From Gammaproteobacteria bacterium (GTDB lineage Bacteria; Pseudomonadota; Gammaproteobacteria; Pseudomonadales; Pseudohongiellaceae): a stretch of DNA of 33,994 nucleotides. The notes under the pieces were generated by a model. The model saw only the letters and a list, made by a program, of their open reading frames with translations. It was not told the DNA's origin and did no database searches. The DNA is taken from contig JAUSMU010000344.1 in assembly GCA_030645995.1 (NCBI GenBank), positions 1-33,994 on the forward strand, given 5' to 3'. This document shows positions 7,995 through 16,222 of this stretch, one piece after another; the first letter of the stretch is position 1, and every line of letters begins with the position of its first letter. The position numbers and the translations under genes are program-made.

Positions 7995-10532
7995 TTGGCC
8001 ATAAAAACTATAAATACTCAGCGCTCAGCCTTCCGTTCCTCACTCAAGCGCGCGCTGCCCAAATCGCTGACAGTGTCTCTGTCGCTCTCAATCACGCTGT
8101 CACTCCCATTGCTTCTCGCCCACTCAACCGCGCAGGCGCAGTCTGTCGGCAGCCAACCTGTTCAAGGTCAGTCCGCACAGATGGCCACGGCATTGCCTGC
8201 CGCCTTGCCGCGTATCGAGCTGAGTGAAGAGGCGCGCGTCACCCTCGATGGCGAGCTCAACGAATCCGTGTGGCAGCAGGTGCCCCCTTTTGACGGCATG
8301 CGAGTCACCAAGCCCGACACATTGGCGGAAGCGTCGCTGGACACCCGCACCTATATCTTCTACAACGAACGCGGTCTGTACGTCGGCATACAGAACGAAC
8401 AGGCGCCCGAGACGCTGGTGGCCCGCATGAGTTCGCGGGATCAGGACCTGGAGCGCGATGCGTTTGTACTCGCCATCGATCCCTCCGGCAGCGGCCTCTA
8501 CGGCTATCTCATGCAGATCAACCTCGGCGACACCGTCAACGACGGCACCATCCTTCCCGAGCGCCAGATCGCACTGCAATGGGATGGCCCTTGGAATGCC
8601 CGTACCGCCGAGACCGAGCAGGGCTGGTCGGCAGAGATTTTTATTCCGTGGTCCATGATGAGTCTGCCGGAGGCGAGCGCAGAGCGAACCATCGGCATCT
8701 ACACCGAGCGCCGGGTCGCCCACTTGAACGAGACCTGGTCATCGCCGCCATTGCCAGACACTTCGACTGGCTTCCTCTCCGCGTTCACCAAGGTGTCATT
8801 GCGCGAGATCAATCCGCGCACGCAGCTGACGTGGTACCCCTTCGTCGCCAGCAACTTCGACAACATTCGCAACCAGAGAGAGTCGCGGGTCGGAACCGAT
8901 ATTTATTGGCGCCCGTCCTCCAACCTGCAGCTGACGGCGACGCTGAATCCGGATTTCGGTTCGGTGGAATCCGATGACGTCATCGTCAACCTCGACGCCT
9001 TCGAGACCTACTACGCGGAGAAGCGCTCCTTCTTCCTCGAGGGGCAGGAGATCTTCATCACTTCCCCGCGCGCCGGTGACGACGGCGGCCCGAGCAATGC
9101 CGGCCCGCGCGGCAGTGGCGCGCGCGGACAGCCGACCACCATGCTCAACACGCGCCGCATCGGCGCCTCCCCGGACTATGTGTTGCCCACCGGTGTAAAG
9201 TTTGATCCCGTGGACCTCGGCCGTCCGGCCGACCTCATGGCCGCCTTCAAGCTCACTGGACAGAGCGGCAACCTGCGCTACGGCACGCTGGTAGCCAGCG
9301 AGGACGACAGCCAGATTCGCGGCCGCGACGCAGCCAACAACTCCGTGCTGGTGGAGGCGGAGGGGCGCGACTTCCTGATCGGCCGGATGCTTTATGAAAA
9401 CACCAATGGCGGTGGACGGCGGGCGCTGGGCTGGATGACGACGCAGCTCACAGGCGCGGTGGCAGATGCCACAGTTCACGGTGTGGACATGCATTACTTC
9501 TCCCCCGATGCACGCTGGGTGGCGGATACGCAGTTGCTGAACAGTCACGTGCAGGGCAAGTCTGGCTCGGGCATGTTCTTCGACATGAGCTTCCTGCCCC
9601 AGCGCGGCACCACGCATCGTTTCGGCGGCGAATACCTCGGCAAGGACCTGGACATCGACGACTTCGGCTTCTGGCGCCGCGCCGACAGCATCGGTCTGGA
9701 GTATCAGTACAAAGTCAGCGAATCCAATCTGGAACGCTACCGCAGCCGCACGCGCAGCCTGACCTTCCGCTACTACTGGAACGAGAAGGGCGAAGGCGTG
9801 CGTGCCGGAATCTACACCGACCAGGACTGGGTGCTGCACAACAACCACAGCATTGGCATCAGCGCCAACTATTTCCCCGGCCGCGTCGAAGACCAGCTGA
9901 CCCGTGGCTATGGCACTTTCGAGATTCCCGAGCGCTGGGACGGCCGTCTGGCCTGGACCTCGGATCGCGCACAACCGCTGAGCCTCAGCTCCACGCTGAT
10001 GCTGCAGCAGGAGAACCTCGGCGTGCGACGTCTGACGCTCGGCATCGGTGCCAACTGGCGCCCTGTGGATCGCTTCTCCCTCCAGCTCGACGTGGAGCGC
10101 ATCGACCGCGAATCCTGGCTGGTGCATCGCGGCGGCAACCATCTGACTTCCTATGAGACCAAGGAGTGGGCACCGAAGCTGGGAGTCGAGTATTTCGTGA
10201 CGGCCAAGCAGCAGTTCCGGGTGTCGATGCAGTGGGTGGGTATCGCGGCGGTGGGGGACAAGTATTTCACCAGTAATCCGCTGCGCACGGAGTCATTGAC
10301 CGAGGTGGCGAGGCCGGCGGTGTCTGATGATTTCAATATCAGCCGGATGAGTTTCCAGGCGCGGTATCGGTGGGAGATAGCGCCGTTATCGGATTTGTTC
10401 GTGGTGTATACGCGAGGGAGCAATCTGCCGCGTAGTTTTGATGATGATACGGTGGGGCTGTTCCGACATGCCTGGACGGACAAAATTGTCGACACGTGGG
10501 CGATCAAACTGCGTTATAGAATTGATAGTTGA
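7995..10532 (+). CDS. CBM9-like / DUF5916 outer-membrane protein
   Basis: The protein has 845 residues. The only usable start before the signal peptide is TTG at 7995, with GGGA 8 bases upstream; the frame is closed by TAG at 7977 and no ATG or GTG lies between. A signal peptide with a long Leu/Ser-rich core ends near TAQAQ (about residue 49). Residues about 75-235 form a family-9 carbohydrate-binding-like domain (LDGELNESVWQQV, DAFVLAIDP, AEIFIPWSMM). The rest matches the DUF5916 pattern NPDFGSVESDDVIVNLDAFE followed by EKRSFFLEGQEIF, then many amphipathic strands ending YRIDS, consistent with an outer-membrane barrel. Members are usually annotated without a proven substrate. A glycine-rich insert (about 358-375) separates the signature from the barrel. 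Monocistronic; repeat A follows 17 bases after the stop. Confidence 0.88.
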   Translation: MAIKTINTQRSAFRSSLKRALPKSLTVSLSLSITLSLPLLLAHSTAQAQSVGSQPVQGQSAQMATALPAALPRIELSEEARVTLDGELNESVWQQVPPFDGMRVTKPDTLAEASLDTRTYIFYNERGLYVGIQNEQAPETLVARMSSRDQDLERDAFVLAIDPSGSGLYGYLMQINLGDTVNDGTILPERQIALQWDGPWNARTAETEQGWSAEIFIPWSMMSLPEASAERTIGIYTERRVAHLNETWSSPPLPDTSTGFLSAFTKVSLREINPRTQLTWYPFVASNFDNIRNQRESRVGTDIYWRPSSNLQLTATLNPDFGSVESDDVIVNLDAFETYYAEKRSFFLEGQEIFITSPRAGDDGGPSNAGPRGSGARGQPTTMLNTRRIGASPDYVLPTGVKFDPVDLGRPADLMAAFKLTGQSGNLRYGTLVASEDDSQIRGRDAANNSVLVEAEGRDFLIGRMLYENTNGGGRRALGWMTTQLTGAVADATVHGVDMHYFSPDARWVADTQLLNSHVQGKSGSGMFFDMSFLPQRGTTHRFGGEYLGKDLDIDDFGFWRRADSIGLEYQYKVSESNLERYRSRTRSLTFRYYWNEKGEGVRAGIYTDQDWVLHNNHSIGISANYFPGRVEDQLTRGYGTFEIPERWDGRLAWTSDRAQPLSLSSTLMLQQENLGVRRLTLGIGANWRPVDRFSLQLDVERIDRESWLVHRGGNHLTSYETKEWAPKLGVEYFVTAKQQFRVSMQWVGIAAVGDKYFTSNPLRTESLTEVARPAVSDDFNISRMSFQARYRWEIAPLSDLFVVYTRGSNLPRSFDDDTVGLFRHAWTDKIVDTWAIKLRYRIDS

Positions 10533-10549
10533 TGTGAACTACGTGGGCC

Positions 10550-10669
10550 GGGCTGGGGTGTGGGGTAGAGCTACTCAGGACGCGCCCGTGAACCCATCCA
10601 TGGGGGGCTCGGGTGCCGCCATCCCTGGCGGCACACGGTCCTTCGCAGCTCTACCCCACACCCCAGCCC
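10550..10669 (-). repeat. Long-stemmed repeat, copy A (perfect 23-bp arms)
   Basis: The arms at 10550-10572 and 10647-10669 are perfect inverted repeats of 23 bases. Read on the minus strand, the inner 70 bases share a core with copies B (10808) and C (25793): AGGACCGT, a hairpin at 10615-10632 (GCCGCCA/TGGCGGC), CCGAGCC, a second hairpin (CCCAT-GG-ATGGG), then TTCACGGGCG and GTCCT. The arms are unlike those of B and C in sequence. ORFs across it translate to low-complexity peptides and are probably not genes. It lies just downstream of the CBM9/DUF5916 gene and may also act as a transcript-end structure. Confidence 0.85.
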
Positions 10670-10807
10670 TGACATCTGTGGTTCGCGGGGCCTTTTAAAC
10701 CATTGCGCGGGGCATCGCGCTTCGCTCACTTTTTGTGATTGCTGCTGGACTTCAACGTGGCGCCGATGCTGCTTCCACCCAACGGTTTTGAGTTTCCACT
10801 GCAGCCA

Positions 10808-10924
10808 GATCTGGGGCGGGGGGAGGGGCAGGAGGGACCGTTGAGCGCCATGGATGGCGCGACCGAGCCCCCCAGGGATGGGTTCACGGGCGTGTCCCGA
10901 CCGACCCTCCCCCCGCTCCAGATC
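10808..10924 (+). repeat. Long-stemmed repeat, copy B (19-bp arms, one mismatch)
   Basis: The arms at 10808-10826 and 10906-10924 pair over 18 of 19 bases. The core is in the opposite orientation to copy A: GGGACCGTTGA, palindrome GCGCCATGGATGGCGC at 10845-10860, CGAGCCCCCCAGGGATGGG, TTCACGGGCG, GTCCC. Where A and C pair AGGAC with GTCCT, B pairs GGGAC with GTCCC, so the change is compensated. The 3' flank CCTACGGAGCAC is shared with copy C. The 138 bases between A and B hold no gene I can support. Confidence 0.85.
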
Positions 10925-10958
10925 GACCTACGGAGCACCTCAAAACAGTCACCCTGGT

Positions 10959-11157
10959 GATCACGATCTCTCTGAGAACGGCAACAGCTGTAACGGGCAC
11001 ACTTCCAAGACCCTCAAGACCGAGGACGGACAATTCCAGGTGGACACGCCACGGGACCGTAAGGGCAGCTTTTAGCCGCAATTGGTCAAGAAGCACCGGC
11101 GCCGCTTCACCTCCATGGGCGCCAAGATACCTTTTTTGTTACCGCATAGGTCAAGTA
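10959..11157 (+). pseudogene. IS256-family (mutator-type) transposase fragment, decayed
   Basis: From GAT at 10959 the frame reads DHDLSENGNSCNGHTSKT, LKTEDGQFQVDTPRDRKGSF, then a TAG at 11073 where the family has Glu, then PQLVKKHRRRFTSMGAKI. This matches the N-terminal third of IS256-type transposases (NGNSRNG, KT(L/V)KT, the PRDR motif, FEPQLVKKHQRR). After 11129 the similarity continues only in the next frame (LFCYRIGQ against LFLYAxGM). So there is one nonsense change, one frameshift and loss of both ends. It marks past IS activity at the left edge of the chemosensory block, 35 bases from copy B. Confidence 0.75.
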
Positions 11158-11234
11158 ACGCGCTGTGTATATGCCGATACAGGCGAGTGCAAGTGCTGGA
11201 GGCGCTATCAGTCCTTTCGCGCCTCAAAATTGAG

Positions 11235-11263
11235 TTGCCAGCCCATTTTTTTACGCTTATTCT
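11235..11263 (+). promoter_or_regulatory. Sigma-70 type promoter of the chemosensory operon
   Basis: TTGCCA (11235-11240), a 17-base spacer and TATTCT (11258-11263) match the consensus at 5 of 6 and 4 of 6 positions. It is the best promoter-like sequence between the IS256 remnant and the first cheW codon and would give a leader of about 140 bases. Confidence 0.4.
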
Positions 11264-11309
11264 GAAAATGTTTCGTCTGGGCGAAATCTTCTCGAGGAGG
11301 GGCAACTCG

Positions 11310-11429
11310 ATGACAGTACAACAAGAAATTGTTCTGGGATACGCCATGCGGCATCAAGCCGTAGCGTATCGGCGGCGCTTCGATCACCCACAATTCTTGG
11401 TGCCGCCATGCCTGACATGCCGCGCTTAA
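11310..11429 (+). CDS. Possible 39-codon leader ORF overlapping cheW
   Basis: The ATG at 11310 is preceded by a strong GAGGAGG ribosome site (about 9 bases away), much better than anything before the cheW ATG. The frame ends at 11429, inside cheW, so the two overlap by 22 bases in different frames. The peptide (MTVQQEIVLGYAM...) has no motif I know. It could be a translated leader that couples ribosomes into cheW, or the relic of a gene start. Protein function is not supported. Confidence 0.3.
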   Translation: MTVQQEIVLGYAMRHQAVAYRRRFDHPQFLVPPCLTCRA

Positions 11430-12484
11430 CGTGCTCCCCCCGAACCTTACTGATTTTTGACCTGAATGGCGCGCGTTTCGGCGTGGACGCCACGCTGGTG
11501 CGCGAATCGGTTTGGTTGCCGGAACCGACTCCGGTAGAGGAAGCGCCACCTCACATCATTGGCATCTTCAGCTTGCGCGGCCAGATCGTCCCTATCACGG
11601 ACCTCAGTCTGCGCTTCGGCCATGCTGCATTACATTATCGCCTCAGCGATCAGATCCTGGTGCTGGAATTGGAAAACCTGTTGATGGGTTTAATCGTCAG
11701 CGAGGTGATCGAGGTGATCGAGGTTTCCGCCGAAGCAATCCAGCCGCCGCCGAAATTTGATGATGAAACGCCTCACCATGCTCATCTGGTCGCGGGCGAG
11801 GTGCGCGTGGGTGACGACCTCGTGACACTGCTGGATGCGAACCAGCTGGCGCATCTTCCGTCCCCCCTCCCTCTTTCGACAAGCTCAGGACAGTCCACGC
11901 CTCCCCCAGGGGGAGAGGGAGCACTTCACTTTTGCCCGCAGGCTACGCCGCAAGAACATGCGGCGTTCCGCGCACGCGCCAAAGCGCTCATGGAAGCGCC
12001 TACCGAAGAAGATGGCGCGCGTCTGTCTCTGGCGGTAGTGGAGCTGGGCGGCGAATACTTCGGCATCGAACTCCAGGCAGTGCAGGAATTTTGCGACATC
12101 GCCCACCCCAGCCCGATTCCATGCTGCCCGCCACACATTCTGGGCGCCGTCAACCTGCGCGGCAACCTGCTCACACTGCTCGATGTTCGCGGCGCACTCA
12201 ACCTGCCACGCGCGGTGCAGTGCAGCGGCAAGGCGGTAATCGCCCGTGCTTCGACCACGCTCAGGACAGGCATCGGTGAGCAACTGGTAGGCGTGGCAGT
12301 GGACGAGGTGCACGACGTGGTTTATTTGCGCGAGGAAGCATTACAGGCTGCGCCGTCGGCATTGCGTGAGCAACACGGTGCTGAGATCAAGGGTATGGCG
12401 TCTTATGCAGGCAAGATGATGGCGGTATTGGACCTGCCCGCGTTGCTGGCGCGGGAGGAATGGATAGTCAACGAAAGCGTTTAA
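11408..12484 (+). CDS. cheW: Tandem double-CheW adaptor protein
   Basis: The protein has 358 residues. Two CheW (SH3-like) domains lie in series, about 12-150 and about 200-350. Each shows the family pattern of a strand recording 'x-FGID-x-VQE' (FGVDATLVRES; FGIELQAVQEF), then IxGxxxLRGxxxPxxDL (IIGIFSLRGQIVPITDL; ILGAVNLRGNLLTLLDV), then VDEVxDVV. CheW bridges CheA and receptor tips in the cytoplasmic array. Two units in one chain could replace the separate WspB and WspD of Wsp-type systems. The linker (about 152-185) is Pro/Ser/Gly-rich and encoded by a repeat (11861-11921). The ATG at 11408 has a weak ribosome site, and a second ATG at 11417 is possible. First gene of the operon; the next ATG is 75 bases on. 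Confidence 0.9.
   Translation: MPDMPRLTCSPRTLLIFDLNGARFGVDATLVRESVWLPEPTPVEEAPPHIIGIFSLRGQIVPITDLSLRFGHAALHYRLSDQILVLELENLLMGLIVSEVIEVIEVSAEAIQPPPKFDDETPHHAHLVAGEVRVGDDLVTLLDANQLAHLPSPLPLSTSSGQSTPPPGGEGALHFCPQATPQEHAAFRARAKALMEAPTEEDGARLSLAVVELGGEYFGIELQAVQEFCDIAHPSPIPCCPPHILGAVNLRGNLLTLLDVRGALNLPRAVQCSGKAVIARASTTLRTGIGEQLVGVAVDEVHDVVYLREEALQAAPSALREQHGAEIKGMASYAGKMMAVLDLPALLAREEWIVNESV
11861..11921. repeat. Repeat forming the linker of double CheW
   Basis: TTCGACAAGCTCAGGACAG (11875-11893) is flanked by C-rich and G-rich tracts that can pair (CTCCCCC/GGGGGAG near 11901-11915). A close relative, TTCGAC-CAC-GCTCAGGACAG, lies at 12250-12269 inside the second CheW domain, where it encodes ASTTLRTG. 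The CTTCGAC..GCTCAGG motif is a common dispersed repeat in environmental proteobacteria. Here it is read in frame. Confidence 0.6.
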
Positions 12485-12487
12485 CCA

Positions 12488-12546
12488 ATTGCGGATTGTT
12501 GATTGCGAATTCATTCCGCACTCCGCACTCCGAAATCCGCATTCGA
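12488..12546. repeat. ATTCCGCA-type repeat cluster between cheW and the MCP gene
   Basis: The gap contains TTGCGGATTG, ATTGCGAATTC, then ATTCCGCACTCCGCACTCCG and AAATCCGCATTCG, that is, several short units of one motif in both orientations. The same family recurs at 14371-14545, 14702-14745, 15803-15870, about 17335-17372 and 18488-18510. It ends just before the MCP ribosome site (AAGGGAG). Confidence 0.65.
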
Positions 12547-12559
12547 AAGGGAGATTGTC

Positions 12560-14008
12560 ATGTTCGAAAAAATGAAACTGCGCCAACGCATTTTACTGGG
12601 CTATCTGGCTCCGTTGCTGCTTTTGCTTGCCGTCATGGTGCTGGTGTTTATCAACCTGGGCAAGGCGGAAAATCAGAACGCACTCGCCGAAGCCACTTAC
12701 ACCAACCTGCACAACGGCAAGGATCTCATCCTTGCTTTAATCAAGATGCAGCGCTCGTCGCGCGGCTATTTACTGCAAAAAAATCCCACTTCGCATGAAA
12801 CCTTTCAGAGGGCCAGCAACGAATTCAAGGAGTCTGCCGAACTACTTGATCGCGAGATCAATGACCCGGCCCAACGCGATACATTGAAACAGATAGTGGA
12901 ACTTGGGCAGACGCTGAACAAAGTTCAGCAGGAGGAAATGGCGCTGGTGGACGCTGGCATGGTTACGGAAGCCATTGCAGAGTGGGAAGCGGAAGATTTT
13001 CCCATAGCGCGCGAGGCGGAAGATTTGCTGGACAAGTTCGAGCAGCGCGAAAATGAACTGCTCCAACAACGTCAGGAAACCTATCACGCTGCCTTGAACA
13101 CGGTCAGCAATTCGATCATCTATGGCATGTTAGGCTCCATTGCGCTGGCGATCGCCATCGCGCTGTGGCTTGCCGTGGCGATCAGCCGCAACATCACCGC
13201 CAACGCCGCGCAGCTTTCCGCCGCTGCCAGCGAAATTGCCGCCACCATCAACCAGCACGAGCGCACCGCCAGTCAACAGGCGGCAGCGGCCAACGAGACT
13301 TCTGCCACCATAGAAGAGCTGTCCGCTTCCTCGCGCCAGTCGGCGGATCAGGCAGCGAGCGCGGCGGCGGTGGCGGAAAAAGTCAGTGCGGCGACGGTGC
13401 AGGGCGGCGATGCCACCCATCAGGCGGTGGTAGCGATGAGCGGCCTCAAGGACAAGATTGCCGCGATGGCCGATCAGATTCTGCGCCTCGGCGAACAGAC
13501 CGCACAGATCGGCAGCATCGCCACGCTGGTCAAGGACTTGTCCGGGCAGATCAACATGCTGGCCTTGAATGCCGCAGTGGAAGCCGCCCGCGCCGGCGAG
13601 CACGGCAAAGGCTTCGCGGTGGTGGCAAGCGAAGTGCGCAAGCTCGCCGACCAGAGCAAGAAGTCGGCGGAGCAGGCCACGGCCCTGGTGGCCGACATCC
13701 AGAAATCAACCAACTCTTCGATCATGATGACAGAAGAAGGCACGCACACCGTGGCCGAAGTGACACAACTGGCGCAAAAGGTCGCCGAACTGTTCAACAA
13801 CCTGTCTGGCATGGCGGGCAGCGTCAACGAGAACGCCCAGCAGGTGATGCTCAACGCCAAGCAGCAATCCGCCGCATTTACCCAGGTAGTGGAAGCAACC
13901 AACAGCATTTCCGCTGGCGCCAAGGAGACCGCCGCCGGTATTAGCCAGACCAAGATCGGCGTGCAGAAATTGAACGAGGCGGCGGAGAATCTCAGGGCGA
14001 TAGCGTGA
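12560..14008 (+). CDS. Methyl-accepting chemotaxis protein with CHASE3-like sensor and no HAMP
   Basis: The protein has 482 residues from the ATG at 12560, chosen for its AAGGGAG ribosome site; an upstream in-frame ATG at 12503 would only translate the intergenic repeat. TM1 is about 11-31. A helical periplasmic domain about 35-185 contains [10 protein letters not shown], like the CHASE3/four-helix-bundle pattern, and TM2 is about 187-212. The signalling hairpin follows at once; its tip is [16 protein letters not shown] with [18 protein letters not shown] (about 331-370). No room remains for a HAMP domain. The C terminus ENLRAIA lacks a CheR-tethering pentapeptide. It should sense an envelope cue and control the CheA-CheW array. 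It is the only receptor in the cluster. Confidence 0.92.
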   Translation: MFEKMKLRQRILLGYLAPLLLLLAVMVLVFINLGKAENQNALAEATYTNLHNGKDLILALIKMQRSSRGYLLQKNPTSHETFQRASNEFKESAELLDREINDPAQRDTLKQIVELGQTLNKVQQEEMALVDAGMVTEAIAEWEAEDFPIAREAEDLLDKFEQRENELLQQRQETYHAALNTVSNSIIYGMLGSIALAIAIALWLAVAISRNITANAAQLSAAASEIAATINQHERTASQQAAAANETSATIEELSASSRQSADQAASAAAVAEKVSAATVQGGDATHQAVVAMSGLKDKIAAMADQILRLGEQTAQIGSIATLVKDLSGQINMLALNAAVEAARAGEHGKGFAVVASEVRKLADQSKKSAEQATALVADIQKSTNSSIMMTEEGTHTVAEVTQLAQKVAELFNNLSGMAGSVNENAQQVMLNAKQQSAAFTQVVEATNSISAGAKETAAGISQTKIGVQKLNEAAENLRAIA

Positions 14009-14047
14009 TGAATTCGCACCTACCAATGTAGTTCGACAGGGTGTGCC

Positions 14048-16222
14048 ATGATTGAAGACAAGGAACTGGCTCAACTATTCAAGGTGGAAAGCGCGGAGCA
14101 TCTCGCGCGCCTTGACGACGGTTTTCTGCGCCTGGAAAAGACGCCCGCCGACCAGCCGCTGCTGGAAGAAGTGTTCCGCGAATCTCACAGCCTGAAGGGT
14201 GCGGCACGAATGTTAGGGCTGTCTAAAATCGAGACCGCCGCGCATGGACTGGAAACTATTCTGAACACGGCGCGCAAGGGCGAGACACCACTCACGCCGA
14301 ATGTGATCGAACGCATGTCTGCCGTGCTGGGCGATTTGCGCAGGCTGGTGCAGGAGGCGCTCGCCCCGAATGCGGAACAGCCCAATGCGGATTTCGGATT
14401 TCGGAATGCAGAATTAAGAACCGATACCACGCCAGCTCCCGCGCTTGACACACTGCAATCCGAAATCCCCATTCCGCAATCGAGTGCTCCGCATTCGACA
14501 GATTCCGCAATTCCAAATCCGCAATCCGCATTCGATTCGTTCCAAATTGAAACTGTGCGGGTGGAAACACGCAAGCTGGATGATCTGCTCACGCTGGTGG
14601 GCGAACTCAGCGTGATCGAGGGGCGGGTGCAGCACCGGCTGTCGCTGATGGATGATCTATTGGAGCAATGGGCGTTGCTGGAGCGGAGCCGCAGGGAAAG
14701 GAAGGCAGATTTCGGAATGCGGATGGCGGAGTTTGGAAAGAGGATTCAGCCAGCGCGCGATGCTTTCTACGAAGACAGCACGCGCCTGGAAACTACAGTC
14801 AACACGCTGGAAGATCGGGTGCATGCCGCCCGCCTGCTGCCATTGTCCACCGTGTTCGCGCTGTTCCCACGCATGGTGCGCGATCTTGCCAAAGCGCAGG
14901 GCAAGGAGGTGGAGCTGCTGATCGAAGGCGGAGAAATCGGCGTGGACAAGCGCGTCCTCGAAGATATGAAAGACCCGCTGATGCATCTGCTGCGCAACGC
15001 GATCGACCACGGCATCGAAGCGCAGCCTGAGCGCGAAGGGCAGGGCAAACCGCTCTCTGGTACGGTGCGGCTGCAAGCAATGCGGGAAGGCAGTGGCGTG
15101 CTGTTGGAAGTGCGCGACGATGGCTGTGGATTGAATATGGAAGCGATCCGGCAGGTGGCGCTAAAGCGCGGGCTGCACGACGAGGCCACGCTCGCCGCCA
15201 TGACTCCGGCGCAATTGCAGCAACTGATTTTTTTACCCGGTTTCTCCACCAGCACCTTCGTCTCCGAACTGTCCGGGCGCGGCGTCGGACTGGACGTGGT
15301 GCGGGTCAACGTGGAACGCCTCAAGGGCGAGATCCGCATAGAGTCCTCACCGCAGCAGGGCACGGCGATACAAATGCGCCTGCCGCTGAGCCTGGCTACC
15401 ACGCGCCTGCTGCTGGCAAGCGCGGGAGATCGTCTGTATGGATTGCCGATTGAATTCGTGCATAGCTCGCGGCGCGTGCGCGAGGAAGATATGTTTACTC
15501 TTGAAGGGCGGCCCGCCTTCAGCCTCGATGAACAACCGGTGATTGCTCCGCGTCTGGCTGATTTGCTGGGCTTGCCCGCCGTGAATCAGGGCAGCGGAAC
15601 AGTATGCATCGTGGTCGAGGTAGGTGCCGAACTGCTGGGGTTGCGCGTGGACGAGCTGCTGGATGAAGAAGAAGTCGTATCAAAACCGCTGGGTACGCCG
15701 CTCACGCGGGTGCGCAATGTTTCCGGCATGGCCATATTGGGCAACGGGGAAATTTGTGCGGTACTGAATCCCGCCGATCTGTTGCGCACAGCAAAAAAAA
15801 CGATTGCAGAATTCGGATTGCGGATTGCGGAACGAACCGAATTCAGCACTCCTCACTCTGCAATCCGTATTCTACTTGTGGAAGATTCAGCGCTGGTGCG
15901 CGCCATGGAAAAACGCATTCTCGAAGATGCCGGATACGAGGTAGTCGCCACAGCGGACGGTATGAATGCCCTCGATGCGCTCGGTCGCCATTCTTTCGCT
16001 GCGGTGGTATCGGACATCGTGATGCCCAACATGGACGGCCTCACGCTCACCGCCCGCATCCGCAAGGAACCGCGCTACAAAGACCTGCCGGTGATACTGG
16101 TGACTTCCCTCGCCTCCGATGAGGACAAGCGGCGCGGTCTGGAAGTTGGCGCTAACGCCTATATCCCCAAGCCCTCGTTCGATCAGCGTGTGCTGCTGGA
16201 AACTTTGAAAAGGTTAATATGA
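14048..16222 (+). CDS. cheA: CheA-type histidine kinase with C-terminal REC domain
   Basis: The protein has 724 residues. HPt domain about 5-105 with phospho-acceptor H47 in ESHSLKGAARM; linker about 106-165; P3 dimerisation hairpin about 170-265; ATP-binding domain with N box HLLRNAIDHGIE, DDGCGL and GFSTSTFVSELSGRGVGLDVV; CheW-like P5 about 455-580; REC about 600-724 with D656 in SDIVMPNMDG and the Lys in IPKPSF. This is the layout of WspE-type hybrid CheA: phosphate passes H47 to its own REC or to CheB and other REC partners. No separate P2 domain is seen. Three copies of a repeat-encoded peptide (ADFGxRxAE) lie at about 114-122, 220-228 and 587-595, all in linkers or the P3 hairpin tip. 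Its stop overlaps the cheB start (ATGA). Confidence 0.94.
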   Translation: MIEDKELAQLFKVESAEHLARLDDGFLRLEKTPADQPLLEEVFRESHSLKGAARMLGLSKIETAAHGLETILNTARKGETPLTPNVIERMSAVLGDLRRLVQEALAPNAEQPNADFGFRNAELRTDTTPAPALDTLQSEIPIPQSSAPHSTDSAIPNPQSAFDSFQIETVRVETRKLDDLLTLVGELSVIEGRVQHRLSLMDDLLEQWALLERSRRERKADFGMRMAEFGKRIQPARDAFYEDSTRLETTVNTLEDRVHAARLLPLSTVFALFPRMVRDLAKAQGKEVELLIEGGEIGVDKRVLEDMKDPLMHLLRNAIDHGIEAQPEREGQGKPLSGTVRLQAMREGSGVLLEVRDDGCGLNMEAIRQVALKRGLHDEATLAAMTPAQLQQLIFLPGFSTSTFVSELSGRGVGLDVVRVNVERLKGEIRIESSPQQGTAIQMRLPLSLATTRLLLASAGDRLYGLPIEFVHSSRRVREEDMFTLEGRPAFSLDEQPVIAPRLADLLGLPAVNQGSGTVCIVVEVGAELLGLRVDELLDEEEVVSKPLGTPLTRVRNVSGMAILGNGEICAVLNPADLLRTAKKTIAEFGLRIAERTEFSTPHSAIRILLVEDSALVRAMEKRILEDAGYEVVATADGMNALDALGRHSFAAVVSDIVMPNMDGLTLTARIRKEPRYKDLPVILVTSLASDEDKRRGLEVGANAYIPKPSFDQRVLLETLKRLI
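14371..14545. repeat. In-frame repeat cluster in the HPt-P3 linker of cheA
   Basis: Units such as AATGCGGATTTCGGATTTCG (14384 onward), CAATCCGAAATCCCCATTCC, ATTCCGCAATTCC and AATCCGCAATCCGCATTCG occur in both orientations. They encode NADFGFRNAEL in one direction and SEIPIPQSSAPHS and SAIPNPQSAF in the other. The stretch makes up most of the linker between the phosphotransfer and dimerisation domains, with no frame break. Confidence 0.7.
14702..14745. repeat. In-frame repeat at the P3 hairpin tip of cheA
   Basis: GCAGATTTCGGAATGCGGAT is followed by GGCGGAGTTTGGAAAGAGG and encodes KADFGMRMAEFGKRI (about residues 219-233), between the two predicted helices of the dimerisation domain. It is the same motif and same reading phase as the unit at 14384. 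Confidence 0.65.
15803..15870. repeat. In-frame repeat between the CheW-like and REC domains of cheA
   Basis: ATTGCAGAATTCGGATTGCG and GATTGCGGAACG are followed by inverted units CACTCCTCACTCTGCAATCC. They encode IAEFGLRIAERTEFS and TPHSAIRI (about residues 586-608). Third copy of the ADFG/AEFG peptide in this protein. Confidence 0.65.

Noticed and set aside
8796-10142. 448-codon minus-strand ORF
   Set aside because: Antisense to the CBM9/DUF5916 gene, low-complexity Ala/Val/His composition.
10726-11096. Several 70-codon ORFs across copy B and the IS256 remnant
   Set aside because: They translate palindromic repeat DNA or the antisense of a decayed transposase; the same kind of spurious peptide appears over copies A and C.
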